DNA of 64,000 bases from the NCBI GenBank assembly GCA_048267245.1, contig JBLWXV010000002.1, forward strand, positions 1,302,001 through 1,366,000. Reading direction: 5' to 3'. Position 1 is the stretch's first letter. Each line of letters starts with the position of its first letter. The notes under the pieces were generated by a model, which had not been told where the DNA came from, did not search any database, and saw nothing but the letters and a program-made list of their open reading frames with translations. The position numbers and the translations under genes are program-made. Source of the stretch: JBLWXV01 sp048267245 (lineage in GTDB: Bacteria > Bdellovibrionota > Bacteriovoracia > Bacteriovoracales > Bacteriovoracaceae). Shown in pieces: positions 1-8,583 of the stretch.

Positions 1-752
1 ATTGAGTTCATTGGGTTTCTAATTTCGTGACTCATCTTACTAAAGAACATGGAGCGCGCACTTCTGGCCTTCTCTAATTTGACAATTGCCGGGCGCAGAA
101 CAAAGAAGCCCACAACAAAAAGCATTAAAACGGTGAGGGCAAAAATGACAAATCCAATGAGTCGGTATTGATGTAGAGTCTCTTCTAATTCAACGATGTA
201 GATTTGAATGAAGCGGTCGCAATCGGCTTCATAGGCCCTTACTTGCCCGACCAACTCAAAGAGCAAAGTGGCCTCTCTGGTTCTGTCCACTGGGCGATTA
301 CTTTCTAATTGCGTGAGAATTTCAGACATATTTACAATGTACTGGTCAATTCTCTGAGTGAGCTCAGTTGTTTCTTTGTTAATAATCTTTCCGAAATAGG
401 CGTGCTGGCGCTTAGAGTTCCAAATACTTGGAGCTTCGCTTTTGAGATTTTTGAGCTCTCTCACAATACCATCAATTTCTTTTTCGAGTTGTCTATCTGA
501 GGCGATGGTTTGAGTGACGTAGATTTCTCGCTTTAGGATTTCAAGCGACTGCAGGTGAAGACGGCCGCGCTGAATTTCGTTGAGGGCCTTATTTTGTTCG
601 AGTCCAAAGTCCTGAGAAATGAGAAACGCACAGAGATTTAAGATGGCAATGAGTGAGAGCGCAAAGATAGAGCGAATAGTGAGGTTGCCTCTGGCGTAGA
701 GGCGAATCCACTTGGTAAGTTTTGCGATAAAATTAAAATCTTCGAGTGACAT
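1..752 (-). CDS. Sensor histidine kinase, N-terminal part (cut by window edge)
   Basis: The minus-strand frame stays open from an ATG at 752 to the window edge, giving the first 250 residues. A first membrane segment lies near residues 27-44 and a second near 190-212, with a 145-residue helical, probably periplasmic domain between them. It ends in the dimerisation helix with the H-box SKMSHEIRNPMN, whose phospho-accepting histidine is residue 242. The sequence is typical of hybrid or EvgS/BarA-like kinases, but the ATPase domain and any receiver lie outside the window. The start overlaps the last 20 bases of the outer-membrane protein gene, so the two are probably translationally coupled. The signal sensed is unknown. 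Seen: H-box and membrane segments; inferred: kinase class. Confidence 0.85.
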   Translation of the reverse strand, partial: MSLEDFNFIAKLTKWIRLYARGNLTIRSIFALSLIAILNLCAFLISQDFGLEQNKALNEIQRGRLHLQSLEILKREIYVTQTIASDRQLEKEIDGIVRELKNLKSEAPSIWNSKRQHAYFGKIINKETTELTQRIDQYIVNMSEILTQLESNRPVDRTREATLLFELVGQVRAYEADCDRFIQIYIVELEETLHQYRLIGFVIFALTVLMLFVVGFFVLRPAIVKLEKARSARSMFFSKMSHEIRNPMNS

Positions 753-1872
753 TTACGTTTGCCCCAAAAAGTTCGGTTTTAATTGCCTCGCCCTTATTAA
801 AGCTCTCTCTATCCAGCTCTAGTGCGAAAGTGGTCTTTCCCATTGGATAGCTGAGTCCAATGCGGTAGAGCTGAAAGTGTCTGGTGCTCAAGTGAGGAAA
901 GAATGCACTGTAGAGTTCTAGTGGCAGCGAATTTACGAGTTGAAAGTGAAAGCCTGCACCAACGGCCAGACCCATATAGTAGTGGCCATCCTCTGTGCGA
1001 CCAAAGGTTTTGGCGTGAACCTGTGCTTTGAATCTAGGGGCAGCAGCTGGAGTGTATCCCGCGGCGAGATTAATTTCATCGCGGCGAGATCTAAAGGGTG
1101 TGTTGTGCTCGTTGCTGGCCAGTCCAAACAGACCGACCTTCATACTCGGGGCAAATGAGAAACGACCAATTTTGATGTCGCTAGCTGCAAGCGCCGAAAA
1201 GTAGAGCCCATCCCCAATTGTGGAGTCTGAACGATTAAGAAGGCCGGTTGAAATTCCCAGACTAAATTCCTGACCTCTATTTTCTGAATGATTCATATGG
1301 GCCATTTTATTTTTGGGTACTCTTACGAGTTTTTTCTGGCCTCTGCTTTGATCAGCAATTTCACGAATGTGGTAGCTATTTTCATACTTAGCTCCGTTCA
1401 CATAACCGCTCTCACTAATGAGATGACCACCGACCTCAATCTGACAGCGCTGGCTGATAATGGACCTGCTAAAAAGAGGGGAGTCGAGCTCGCGAGGGCA
1501 GTGTTCTTCTCGCTTCACGATTCCTCTTTTTTGATCGTTGATTTGAATCGTCAGTCCTTGAGAACTTAGAATGCGGCGATTGGTTCCGAGCATGACTGTA
1601 TTAACCTTAATAAAGAGGTCGCGCACGGGGAGTTCATATTCAATTCCATCGCGCGTAGGGCGTGGGTTGTGGCCAACGAGCTCAATATTTGTTGGCACTT
1701 TGATGATGAGGTTTAATTCATCCTTATCATTCCAAAAAAAGCGATAATCCCACTTCACATCTATTGGGCCACTATCGGGCGTTATGAGACTAAAGTGAGC
1801 GTCTTGAGCGTGAGTAATGAGGGGAAGTGAGAAGCAAAAGCAAAGCAAGAGCGACAAGAATGTCTGTTTCAT
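733..1872 (-). CDS. Predicted secreted outer-membrane beta-barrel protein
   Basis: I do not recognise the family. The 379-residue product starts with a clear Sec signal peptide (residues 1-22, cleavage near THAQ). A soluble-looking N-terminal half (about 23-200, with two cysteines at a CPRE and RCQIEVGG context that could form a disulfide) is followed by a C-terminal half of alternating hydrophobic strands. It ends in the aromatic residue Phe, as outer-membrane barrels do. It overlaps the start of the downstream histidine kinase by 20 bases, suggesting a surface protein linked to a sensory pathway. The barrel call rests on strand pattern and C-terminal Phe only. Confidence 0.7.
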   Translation of the reverse strand: MKQTFLSLLLCFCFSLPLITHAQDAHFSLITPDSGPIDVKWDYRFFWNDKDELNLIIKVPTNIELVGHNPRPTRDGIEYELPVRDLFIKVNTVMLGTNRRILSSQGLTIQINDQKRGIVKREEHCPRELDSPLFSRSIISQRCQIEVGGHLISESGYVNGAKYENSYHIREIADQSRGQKKLVRVPKNKMAHMNHSENRGQEFSLGISTGLLNRSDSTIGDGLYFSALAASDIKIGRFSFAPSMKVGLFGLASNEHNTPFRSRRDEINLAAGYTPAAAPRFKAQVHAKTFGRTEDGHYYMGLAVGAGFHFQLVNSLPLELYSAFFPHLSTRHFQLYRIGLSYPMGKTTFALELDRESFNKGEAIKTELFGANVNVTRRF

Positions 1873-1978
1873 TTAATTGCATTTCCTTAGGCAATAGTTT
1901 TGATTTGAATAGGATGGCAAGGCAGCGTTTGAGCGTCAATTGCGCATGGTCATTGTCGAGGGTGTGGCAAAAATTAAA

Positions 1979-2056
1979 TTAAAATAACGCGAGTAGAGAT
2001 AGGCCAAAACCTATGACGATGACGCTCGTATAGAATGTGAAGATTGCTAGATCCAT
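1979..2056 (-). CDS. Possible 25-residue single-span membrane microprotein
   Basis: ATG at 2056 opens a 25-codon frame ending TAA at 1979. The product, starting MDLAIFTFYT and ending LSLLALF, is almost wholly one hydrophobic helix like known bacterial microproteins. A weak GAGTGA lies a few bases upstream. It starts only 15 bases after a terminator-like hairpin, so it would need read-through or a promoter inside the hairpin region. It may simply be chance. The rest of the 312-base gap (1873-2184) holds only that hairpin and the upstream region of the outer-membrane protein gene; I see nothing else in it. Confidence 0.28.
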   Translation of the reverse strand: MDLAIFTFYTSVIVIGFGLSLLALF

Positions 2057-2070
2057 TATTCACTCGCTAG

Positions 2071-2101
2071 AAATAAAATTGGCCTCGTTTGAGGCCAATT
2101 T
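2071..2101 (-). terminator. Rho-independent terminator after the methyltransferase gene
   Basis: An 11-bp perfect stem (2076-2086 with 2091-2101, core GGCCTC/GAGGCC) closes a 4-base loop. On the minus strand it is followed by TTATTT, and it lies about 85 bases after the stop at 2185. Confidence 0.75.
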
Positions 2102-2184
2102 CAAAGAGAGAGAGAGTTGGGAGAGTTTCTGGAATTCACCGAAGTGCTTTCCTTAGAAAAACTCTATCGCATTGCGCCATGCTT

Positions 2185-3000
2185 TTAAAGTCCCTCTGTA
2201 CTTTTTTCAAATACCCTCAACTGAATTGGGGAATAATTGCCAATGGCCGGTGGGAGAGCGGCCTTAAAGAAGCGCACAAAGTGAGATTCTTTGGTCTTAC
2301 CTCCATGGGGGCGCACACTAGGGTGAAAGACCCTGGTTAGGTAGAAGTGAGTTGAAAGGGAGTTGTAGGGCATTTGCCCGCGAATTTCTTTAAGCCCAAG
2401 CTTAGACAGGGCAACGGTGACCTTCTCAGTTAAGAAGAGATTGTGGGCGCTTTGATCCACTGGCGCAAGACCCATTTCCCTCCGGGCCTCATTCATTAAG
2501 AGCCATGATTCTCTAAAGCTCTCGACCATGACGTAGCGGCCGCCAGTTTTAAGCAGTTTTGAGATATTCTTTATCGCCTGGTGCTGCTCGGGCCAACTGA
2601 GAAGGTTAATTACCACCCGCTCGGTGATGATAACGTCAAAATCACTTCCAAAGCTCTCAAAGCTACTGGCTTCTCTGGCATCGGCGCGCAGGATTTGGGT
2701 GCGGGGTAGCTCTCTAGAGATCGCAAGATCATAGAGCTCAGGGGTAAACTCTATTCCAAAGAGCTCGAGTTGGGGAAAATGCTCAGCGAGTTGGGAGAGG
2801 AGATGGCCGTTGCCACAACCGATCTCTAGTACGCGCAAGTTCTTCTTGGCGGACTTCTTTAGCGACTCGAAGACCTCACCCAAAATGAATTCAATTTCAG
2901 TATTTCGAATCTCGAGATCTTGAATACTCGACCTGGGGCCTAAGCCCCAGAGCTTTGCGAGCTTTTCATAATGTCTTAAGATAATTTCGTCGCCACTCAT
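2185..3000 (-). CDS. Class I SAM-dependent methyltransferase
   Basis: The 271-residue protein has the Rossmann methyltransferase fold. Motif I reads VLEIGCGNGHLLSQL (about residues 56-70). An acidic residue follows at the end of strand 2 (LFGIEF), then a D-A motif (RADAREASS), and a motif IV-like DVIITERVVINLLSW. The central region resembles Methyltransf_11/25 enzymes that act on small molecules or lipids; the substrate cannot be read from the sequence. The C-terminal 60 residues (His- and Lys-rich) are not part of the core. It lies 38 bases downstream of a small gene on the same strand and ends before a terminator, so the pair probably forms an operon. There is no signal peptide, so it is cytoplasmic. 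Confidence 0.85.
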   Translation of the reverse strand: MSGDEIILRHYEKLAKLWGLGPRSSIQDLEIRNTEIEFILGEVFESLKKSAKKNLRVLEIGCGNGHLLSQLAEHFPQLELFGIEFTPELYDLAISRELPRTQILRADAREASSFESFGSDFDVIITERVVINLLSWPEQHQAIKNISKLLKTGGRYVMVESFRESWLLMNEARREMGLAPVDQSAHNLFLTEKVTVALSKLGLKEIRGQMPYNSLSTHFYLTRVFHPSVRPHGGKTKESHFVRFFKAALPPAIGNYSPIQLRVFEKSTEGL

Positions 3001-3038
3001 GGCGGGGAGTATAGGAGTATCGTCCTAAAAGGACAAGA

Positions 3039-3293
3039 TTAAGCGACTTGCTTATAGAGTCCAAAGTAGGATAGGTCGATCTGGGCCACGTGATCTGGGC
3101 AGACTTCATAAAGGGCCAGCTCAAAGTCACCAGGCGCTAGGCCATCGACCTTGGCCGCGTCCCAAGTCCTTGCCAACTTATAGTTGAATTCGTCCCAATC
3201 AATGCCCAGCTTGTGGGTCGACTCAAGGAGCATCTCTTGAATCTCTTCTTTGTATTGTCTTAGGAGTGTTTCTTTAAAGTTGTCACCGTTCAT
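3039..3293 (-). CDS. Conserved-looking small acidic protein, function unknown
   Basis: An 84-residue soluble protein of mostly helical character (MNGDNFKETLL to YFGLYKQVA), rich in Glu/Asp, without signal peptide or membrane segment. It has one Cys (EVCPDH). AGAGAGG sits about ten bases upstream of the ATG at 3293. I recognise no family. It is the first gene of a likely two-gene unit with the methyltransferase, which may make it an adaptor or partner, but that is only context. Confidence 0.6.
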   Translation of the reverse strand: MNGDNFKETLLRQYKEEIQEMLLESTHKLGIDWDEFNYKLARTWDAAKVDGLAPGDFELALYEVCPDHVAQIDLSYFGLYKQVA

Positions 3294-3313
3294 GAAAATC
3301 CTCTCTTCGTTGG

Positions 3314-3331
3314 TACTGGGATGGCCCAGTA
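3314..3331 (-). promoter_or_regulatory. Inverted repeat over the -10 region of the small-gene/methyltransferase unit
   Basis: TACTGGG (3314-3320) and CCCAGTA (3325-3331) form a perfect 7-bp inverted repeat, 4 bases apart, 20 bases upstream of the ATG at 3293. On the minus strand it overlaps TATACT, a good -10, with TTGAAA 15 bases further upstream. It could be an operator or a leader hairpin. Confidence 0.35.
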
Positions 3332-3481
3332 TATACCCAAGCCCTGGATTTCAACCTTATCGGAAATTCGTGTGTTGATAATGAGCTATTCACTCGACTA
3401 CTTTTTAGTCAGTTAGGCTCCTTGCAAGTCTTTAAAAATCTTACCAATTGGCCGGCACTTAATCTGCATTGATTGACCTCG

Positions 3482-4999
3482 ATGATGAAAAACAATTTTT
3501 TGGCCTTAAGAGGCTTTAAACATTTAGTATTGGGACTTTTACTGCTCAAATCGACTCTTTTGATTGGCAGTGAGGGTGTGTATCCCTATGTCATCCACAA
3601 TAGGGATCAGTCTCATCAAATGCTTCTACTTCACTCTGGAGTGACGGCCCTGGCTAAGCGAATTGAGATGATTCGCCAGGCGAAGAAATCTATTGAATTA
3701 GAGACTTTTATCTATACGCCAGATAAGGCCGGTAAGGCCTTAATCACTGAGATGATCGCCAAGGCACGCCAAGGGGTAAAAGTTCGCTTACTTCTTGATA
3801 AATCTATTACAGTCATTCAATTTGATGAGTACTTTGCCAAGATTGCTCAAGAAAAAGGAATTGAGGTTCGCTATTACAGAAGAGCGATCGACTTCTCTTC
3901 TGCTCAGTTTCGAAATCACCGCAAACTTATGATTGTCGATGGTGAGCAGGCCATTGTTGGCGGCCGCAATATCGCTGACGAATACTTTGACCTCCACGAA
4001 GAATATAATTACCACGACCGCGACCTCTGGGTTTCTGGCCCCATTGTAAAGGGCATGCGCGATTCATTTAATGCCTACTGGAATAGTAAGGTGGTGATTG
4101 AGCCGCCAACGCCACAGATTAGTGAAATTTCTAGACTTCACCGCTCGCGCCGTCGTCCTGATCCACGCTACCAAGCCTCGCTAGAGCGCTATGAAAGAGC
4201 TCGTGAATTTCTCGCAGATTCGGCCACCAATCAACAAGTAATCAAGAAGATCATGGAAGTCGGTGGGTCTCATTTGAAGACGCGACCGGTGTACCTATGC
4301 TCTGATGTGACCTATGGCACTGATCGCCCCGCGGGCAAGGCGAACTTGGGAATTGGGGCGCAGGATTACCGAGAAAATTACCGCTATCTCTCACGCCTCT
4401 TAAGAGAGGAGGCGAGTAAGACTGAAACCAGTCTCGAATTTGAAACTCCCTATTGGATTCTCAATAATGCTTGGGAAAATATCATTCTAGGTCTCGCTGA
4501 CAGCGGTAAACATGTGAGTGTCTACACCAACTCACTGGGTGCGACAGATGCCGTGTACGTCTCTACTGCTTTCTATCAAAAAGTATATGAATACCGCGAA
4601 CACGGGGTTGTCTCTGTCGTTCACCCCGCCAAGTGGCGCATGGGTGCCCCCTATGTTCTAAAGAATACGCCTCATATTCGCTATGGTGTGCATAGCAAAA
4701 CGTGGCTGCGCGATGGGATTCAAGTAGCGGTGGGTTCTTATAATATGGACAATCGTAGCGACTACTACAATAACGAATTAGTGCTCATGTGCAATAACTC
4801 TGAGGGATTGGCCGCTGATCTTCACAACAATATGGTTCTACGCCGTCTCGAAGGATATCGCGTCGTGGGCCATGAGAAGGCCGTGCGTGAGGATGGGCAA
4901 GAAGGTGAAGCCGATATCTATGGCGGGGCCGATGCGGATCAGATCAAGCTCATGAAGGCCATTAGATTGCCAGTGGACCTCTTTGAACCTCTCTTGTAA
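3482..4999 (+). CDS. Secreted phospholipase D / cardiolipin synthase C-like enzyme
   Basis: The product has two HKD motifs, as in the PLD superfamily. The first is NHRKLMIVDGEQAIVGG (His146, Lys148, Asp153, followed by GG); the second is VHSKTWLRDGIQVAVGS (His404, Lys406, Asp411). The arrangement and length (about 505 residues) match ClsC/YmdC-type cardiolipin synthases and secreted PLDs. The N-terminus (MMKNNFLALRGFKHLVLGLLLLK) is a signal peptide or anchor, so the enzyme acts in the periplasm or outside. An in-frame TTG at 3473 exists, but ATG at 3482 gives the normal signal-peptide start; no strong ribosome site is visible for either. It stands alone, with lipoprotein genes following. It could remodel own phospholipids or attack those of another cell. 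Confidence 0.85.
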   Translation: MMKNNFLALRGFKHLVLGLLLLKSTLLIGSEGVYPYVIHNRDQSHQMLLLHSGVTALAKRIEMIRQAKKSIELETFIYTPDKAGKALITEMIAKARQGVKVRLLLDKSITVIQFDEYFAKIAQEKGIEVRYYRRAIDFSSAQFRNHRKLMIVDGEQAIVGGRNIADEYFDLHEEYNYHDRDLWVSGPIVKGMRDSFNAYWNSKVVIEPPTPQISEISRLHRSRRRPDPRYQASLERYERAREFLADSATNQQVIKKIMEVGGSHLKTRPVYLCSDVTYGTDRPAGKANLGIGAQDYRENYRYLSRLLREEASKTETSLEFETPYWILNNAWENIILGLADSGKHVSVYTNSLGATDAVYVSTAFYQKVYEYREHGVVSVVHPAKWRMGAPYVLKNTPHIRYGVHSKTWLRDGIQVAVGSYNMDNRSDYYNNELVLMCNNSEGLAADLHNNMVLRRLEGYRVVGHEKAVREDGQEGEADIYGGADADQIKLMKAIRLPVDLFEPLL

Positions 5000-5086
5000 T
5001 TACTTAGACCCCTAAAATTCTTTGGTCCTTAATCTTTCAAAAACCAATTTGGCCAGTTATCATTGTCCTAAAGGACGGTGATTAAT

Positions 5087-5881
5087 ATGCGTAAATATTT
5101 ACTTTCTCTCACTCTACTAACTTTAACTCTAAGTGGTTGTGCCTCTAGAATGGCCAGACCCTGGCTCGCGCAGAATATTCTTGGCGATCAAGGAGCGCTT
5201 GTTCTTTGGACGAAGCTCGATGATCAAGGAGAGCTACGCGGGCGCTACGCCTGTACGCTTATCATGAGTTCACAGGTAGGCAATGAGATCAGACTTCCCA
5301 TTAAGGCCGGCGAGGGCAGGCACATTATTGTGGCCGACCCAGGTACCTATAGTTACAAAGGACTCGAATGTGGGATGTTTACCGACTTTGGTCTTGAAGT
5401 GGCCCCGCGCTTTGCCGTGGTTGCCGGTCACTTTTCGTGGGTGGGACATCTCGATTTAACTTTGAGTGATCGCAAAAATCTCAAGTGGGGCTTCACTAGT
5501 GATGATTCCAATAAGACAAAGCTAGATTATATGGCCCTTCCCACTGAGGTTCGCGCAAGTCTCATTACAGGCTATAGTGCAACTAAGATGACAGATGCCT
5601 TCTTTGAAAATCCAAAAGATAATATTCGCGTAGAAGCTCACAATCTCGCGCGTCCACTTGATCCAAATCTGGTGACCTTTGAAGGCTGTTTTGACGCCGA
5701 GGAGGAGATCAATCCCCTTAAAATTGGCAATCTCACTTTTTCAAAAGAGGGAAGGGCGCCATTTAGAAAAGGTGGGGCCCATAGCTATACTCCAAATCTC
5801 GTGAAGTGTTTGGAAGAGGGACTCAATTCTCTAGGGGCCGGCTACTTTAATGAGGATACGAAGATCTCGATTACTTATTAG
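5087..5881 (+). CDS. Lipoprotein of unknown function
   Basis: The product begins MRKYLLSLTLLTLTLSGCAS, a classical lipoprotein signal with the lipobox LSGC (lipidated Cys18). The remaining 245 residues are soluble and beta-rich, without a family I know. A GTG at 5078 is also in frame, but it lies 3 bases from the AAGGACGG ribosome site, whereas ATG at 5087 is spaced correctly. The gene converges on the metalloprotease gene and overlaps its end by 11 bases. Probably anchored in the inner or outer membrane facing the periplasm. Confidence 0.75.
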   Translation: MRKYLLSLTLLTLTLSGCASRMARPWLAQNILGDQGALVLWTKLDDQGELRGRYACTLIMSSQVGNEIRLPIKAGEGRHIIVADPGTYSYKGLECGMFTDFGLEVAPRFAVVAGHFSWVGHLDLTLSDRKNLKWGFTSDDSNKTKLDYMALPTEVRASLITGYSATKMTDAFFENPKDNIRVEAHNLARPLDPNLVTFEGCFDAEEEINPLKIGNLTFSKEGRAPFRKGGAHSYTPNLVKCLEEGLNSLGAGYFNEDTKISITY

Positions 5882-6758
5882 TCTTGCGCTTAAAGAGTGT
5901 GGGAGCAATATTGCTGTGGTGGCTGTAGACCACTTTATCATCAATCTTGTGAACACACTCACCACTTGCGTGAAGCTCAATTACCCCACGTACAATATCA
6001 GCTTCATCAATGCTTCTCGACTTTGCTCCAACGCCTAAGGCCCTTGAGTTGGGACCTGCTGACAGGGCTAGATTGCTATAGAGTTCAACGATGCCATCGG
6101 TGTCAGTGGCTTGCAGCGCTGAGAGCGACTCATCTGTATCCATATAAGGCTTCATGACTGCATCTGATCCCGAAGGGGGAGAGAGGTGGTTGAGTCCGAT
6201 GAAGTGACCAAGTTCGTGAAGAATAACTTGTTGAACAAAGTAACTCGAGGTGGTGTCAGCAGATGTTTTAAAACTCCAGTCGCGAGCGTTGAGAATGATA
6301 TCAGCGTGAATCATTTCTGTATAAGCCCCTTTGCTATCTGAAGTGTTAAAGCCGTACCACTGGGTGATCGCAATGGCGTTTGATGTGACGTTAGAAAACC
6401 ACGCAGTTGAGCGGTAAATTCCCAGCACGCTATCGCGGTAATTAGAGAGATTAGTTGTTGAAATGGGAGTGGTTGTATTTAGAGTATCGGCAAAGAAGTT
6501 ATAAGAGACGTTGCTCTCCCATTCATCTTGCAGGGCCTCAATCGTTGAGATGGCCGAGCCACCAAGATCGCTAAGTTCATTGCTGACTACATCAGTAGCG
6601 ATGCGCACGTCGAGGGGAAAGGCCGATGTAGACCATCTGGTTCTACCAGTGCTGCCGCTGCTACCACCTTGACTTACTGTCTTAGTGCCCTTGTCTATGT
6701 TGCAACCTGAAAAGGTGAGCGCACACAGCATGAGGCCGATTTTTGTTGTCGGTTTCAA
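5871..6758 (-). CDS. Matrixin-like zinc metalloprotease lipoprotein
   Basis: Contains the metzincin zinc site HELGHFIGLNH (His181, Glu182, His185, His191) followed by a Met-turn AVMKPYM (Met202), as in peptidase M10/matrixin-type enzymes. The N-terminus has a lipobox FSGC (Cys19), then a Gly/Ser/Thr-rich linker (24-40), so the catalytic domain is tethered to a membrane. There is no obvious cysteine-switch prodomain. The start is TTG at 6758 with AAGGAA at the right distance. It likely degrades proteins or peptides in the periplasm or outside; the substrate is unknown. Confidence 0.85.
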   Translation of the reverse strand: MKPTTKIGLMLCALTFSGCNIDKGTKTVSQGGSSGSTGRTRWSTSAFPLDVRIATDVVSNELSDLGGSAISTIEALQDEWESNVSYNFFADTLNTTTPISTTNLSNYRDSVLGIYRSTAWFSNVTSNAIAITQWYGFNTSDSKGAYTEMIHADIILNARDWSFKTSADTTSSYFVQQVILHELGHFIGLNHLSPPSGSDAVMKPYMDTDESLSALQATDTDGIVELYSNLALSAGPNSRALGVGAKSRSIDEADIVRGVIELHASGECVHKIDDKVVYSHHSNIAPTLFKRKTNK

Positions 6759-6855
6759 CTGTCTTCCTTTGAGCTAGGAGATTCCCCCTAGGGACTAGAA
6801 GACCTATCGGCAATTTCTTCCGGTGTGTTGAATCTTTTGAGTGATATAGATGGTT

Positions 6856-6897
6856 AAAATGAAAGGCCTTGGGAGAAAAAATATTTCGCCCAAGGCC
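6856..6897 (-). terminator. Terminator after the transaldolase gene
   Basis: GGCCTTGGG (6865-6873) and CCCAAGGCC (6889-6897) pair perfectly over a 15-base loop. On the minus strand this is followed by TTTCATTTT. It lies 34 bases after the transaldolase stop. Confidence 0.6.
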
Positions 6898-6930
6898 CTC
6901 GTTTTAATGAATTAAAGTTGACTAAAAAAC

Positions 6931-7575
6931 TTACTTTTTAGATTTCTCGTGATCGGAGAGGAATTGATCGAGGCCACTCTTTGTGAGCGGGTGGCCGTAG
7001 AGCGCCTTAATCACTTTAAAGGGCATTGTGGCCACATCTGCCCCCACAAGAGCGGCGAGGCGAACGTGTTCACTGTGGCGAATTGAGGCGGCAAGAATCT
7101 GAGTTGGGTAGCCGTAGTTGTCATAAACAGTGCGAATTTCTTCAATGAGTTTCATGCCGTCAGCACCGATGTCGTCGAGGCGGCCAATGAAGGGAGAGAT
7201 ATAAGTCGCACCGGCCTTAGCCGCTAGGAGTGCCTGGTTGGAGCTAAAGCAGAGGGTGACGTTTGTTTTGATGCCGTCGTCAGAGAGTTTTCTACAAGTG
7301 GCGATACCGGCCTCTGTGAGGGGGAGCTTAATCACTACATTGTCGTGCCATTTGGCAATATCGTAGGCTTCTTTGAGCATGCCTTCTTTATCTGTTGAGA
7401 TGACCTCAGCTGAAATTGGGCCATCGATGATGCCGCAGATTTCAGAGATCACATCTTTTTGACTGCGACCGCTTTGAGCAATTAGGCTTGGGTTAGTAGT
7501 GACTCCGTCTACGATACCCCATTCAGCGGCTTGACGAATTTCCTCAACTAATCCGGTGTCGATAAAAAACTGCAT
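6931..7575 (-). CDS. tal: Transaldolase / fructose-6-phosphate aldolase family enzyme
   Basis: The 214-residue product is a complete single-domain TIM barrel of the TalC/FSA subfamily, far shorter than TalB. It starts MQFFIDTG and carries GVTTNPSL (about 24-31). The Schiff-base lysine is Lys83 in VVIKLPLTEAG, and the barrel continues through NVTLCFSSNQALLAAKAGA and SPFIGRLDD. It transfers a dihydroxyacetone unit in the non-oxidative pentose phosphate pathway, or acts as an aldolase. The reading frame is open further upstream to 7656, but AGGAG five bases before ATG 7575 and homologous starts place the start there. Cytoplasmic, single gene with its own terminator. Confidence 0.92.
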   Translation of the reverse strand: MQFFIDTGLVEEIRQAAEWGIVDGVTTNPSLIAQSGRSQKDVISEICGIIDGPISAEVISTDKEGMLKEAYDIAKWHDNVVIKLPLTEAGIATCRKLSDDGIKTNVTLCFSSNQALLAAKAGATYISPFIGRLDDIGADGMKLIEEIRTVYDNYGYPTQILAASIRHSEHVRLAALVGADVATMPFKVIKALYGHPLTKSGLDQFLSDHEKSKK

Positions 7576-7685
7576 AGATTCTCCTAGAGTTGACTTGAAT
7601 TTGCGCCCTAGCATAGCAAGAGGGGGTGGGCTTCGGCAAAGAGTGATTGCATGCAAAATATTGTGAGTTACGTCATAATAGAGTT

Positions 7686-8579
7686 ATGAAGAATCTCTGT
7701 CTTTTCGCATTTTCTTTGGCACTGGCCCTTAGCTGTTCTAAGAGCTTCGGCGCGGCCGGTGGCGACGTTCTCTACGTTCCTAAAACTCCGGAGGAGGCGC
7801 TTGAGGCCAAGCGGGCGCAATACCTAGAGGGGCGCGGCATTTATGAGGGCCTCGATAGTTTTTATGACCCAACCAGAGACTACGGCCACTTTGAAGGTCG
7901 CATCACTGATCGCGACGAGACAAAAACAATTTTTAAAGTTCATAGCTCAAATACCAACACAAAGTTTTTACGCGCTGGGGATCTGATGCGCTTTCGCATC
8001 GCTGGCCAAGAAGAGGAAGACGCCTGCACCGGTCATGTTCGCTCGGCCGAGGCCAACTACTTTGTGATGTACGTCGCCGATATCGAGCGTTGCTACAAGG
8101 CCGATTCTTATTTTAGAAGGGGGACGATTATTAAGTTCGATTCCCCAATGCTTGCGACAAGAATTAAAGATGCCTCAAGCTACCGCGTGAGTCTGATAGA
8201 GAGACGAAAAGATTTCTACCGCCAGCTCAACGACATCAATCACTTTCTCTGGACTTTTGAGCAGCAGAAAGTGCTAACAGGAGCTGAGTATGACAAAAAG
8301 ATATTGGCGCTTCAAGAGGCCAAGCAAAAGGCGCTCGATCAGCTGATCGATAAGAAGAATGACTATCACCGCCTGCAGGGCGAGTTGATGAAGCGAGTGG
8401 ATTCTCTCGATAGCGATCTTGATTTTTACCGCATAGGAAATGAAGTGATTGGAATGGATCGCTGGAATAGTGATCAAAATCTAGGGCTTCCCGTCGGCAC
8501 GAGGCCTCAAAACTTTAAGGCCCGCAGCGACGATGATGTCTTAGAGGAAAATCTCACTGGCACCCTAGAGCGCCAGTAG
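7686..8579 (+). CDS. Secreted protein with C-terminal coiled coil, function unknown
   Basis: I do not recognise the family. The start at ATG 7686 gives MKNLCLFAFSLALALSCSKS, a Sec signal peptide; a Cys at residue 17 could be lipidated, but the box ALSC is not canonical. Residues 30-160 are mixed with two cysteines (DACTGH, IERCYK). Residues about 165-245 are charged helix with heptad-like Leu spacing (KILALQEAKQKALDQL, LMKRVDSLDSDLDF). It ends four bases before the convergent gene at 8584. Periplasmic location inferred. Confidence 0.65.
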   Translation: MKNLCLFAFSLALALSCSKSFGAAGGDVLYVPKTPEEALEAKRAQYLEGRGIYEGLDSFYDPTRDYGHFEGRITDRDETKTIFKVHSSNTNTKFLRAGDLMRFRIAGQEEEDACTGHVRSAEANYFVMYVADIERCYKADSYFRRGTIIKFDSPMLATRIKDASSYRVSLIERRKDFYRQLNDINHFLWTFEQQKVLTGAEYDKKILALQEAKQKALDQLIDKKNDYHRLQGELMKRVDSLDSDLDFYRIGNEVIGMDRWNSDQNLGLPVGTRPQNFKARSDDDVLEENLTGTLERQ

Positions 8580-8583
8580 CGAA

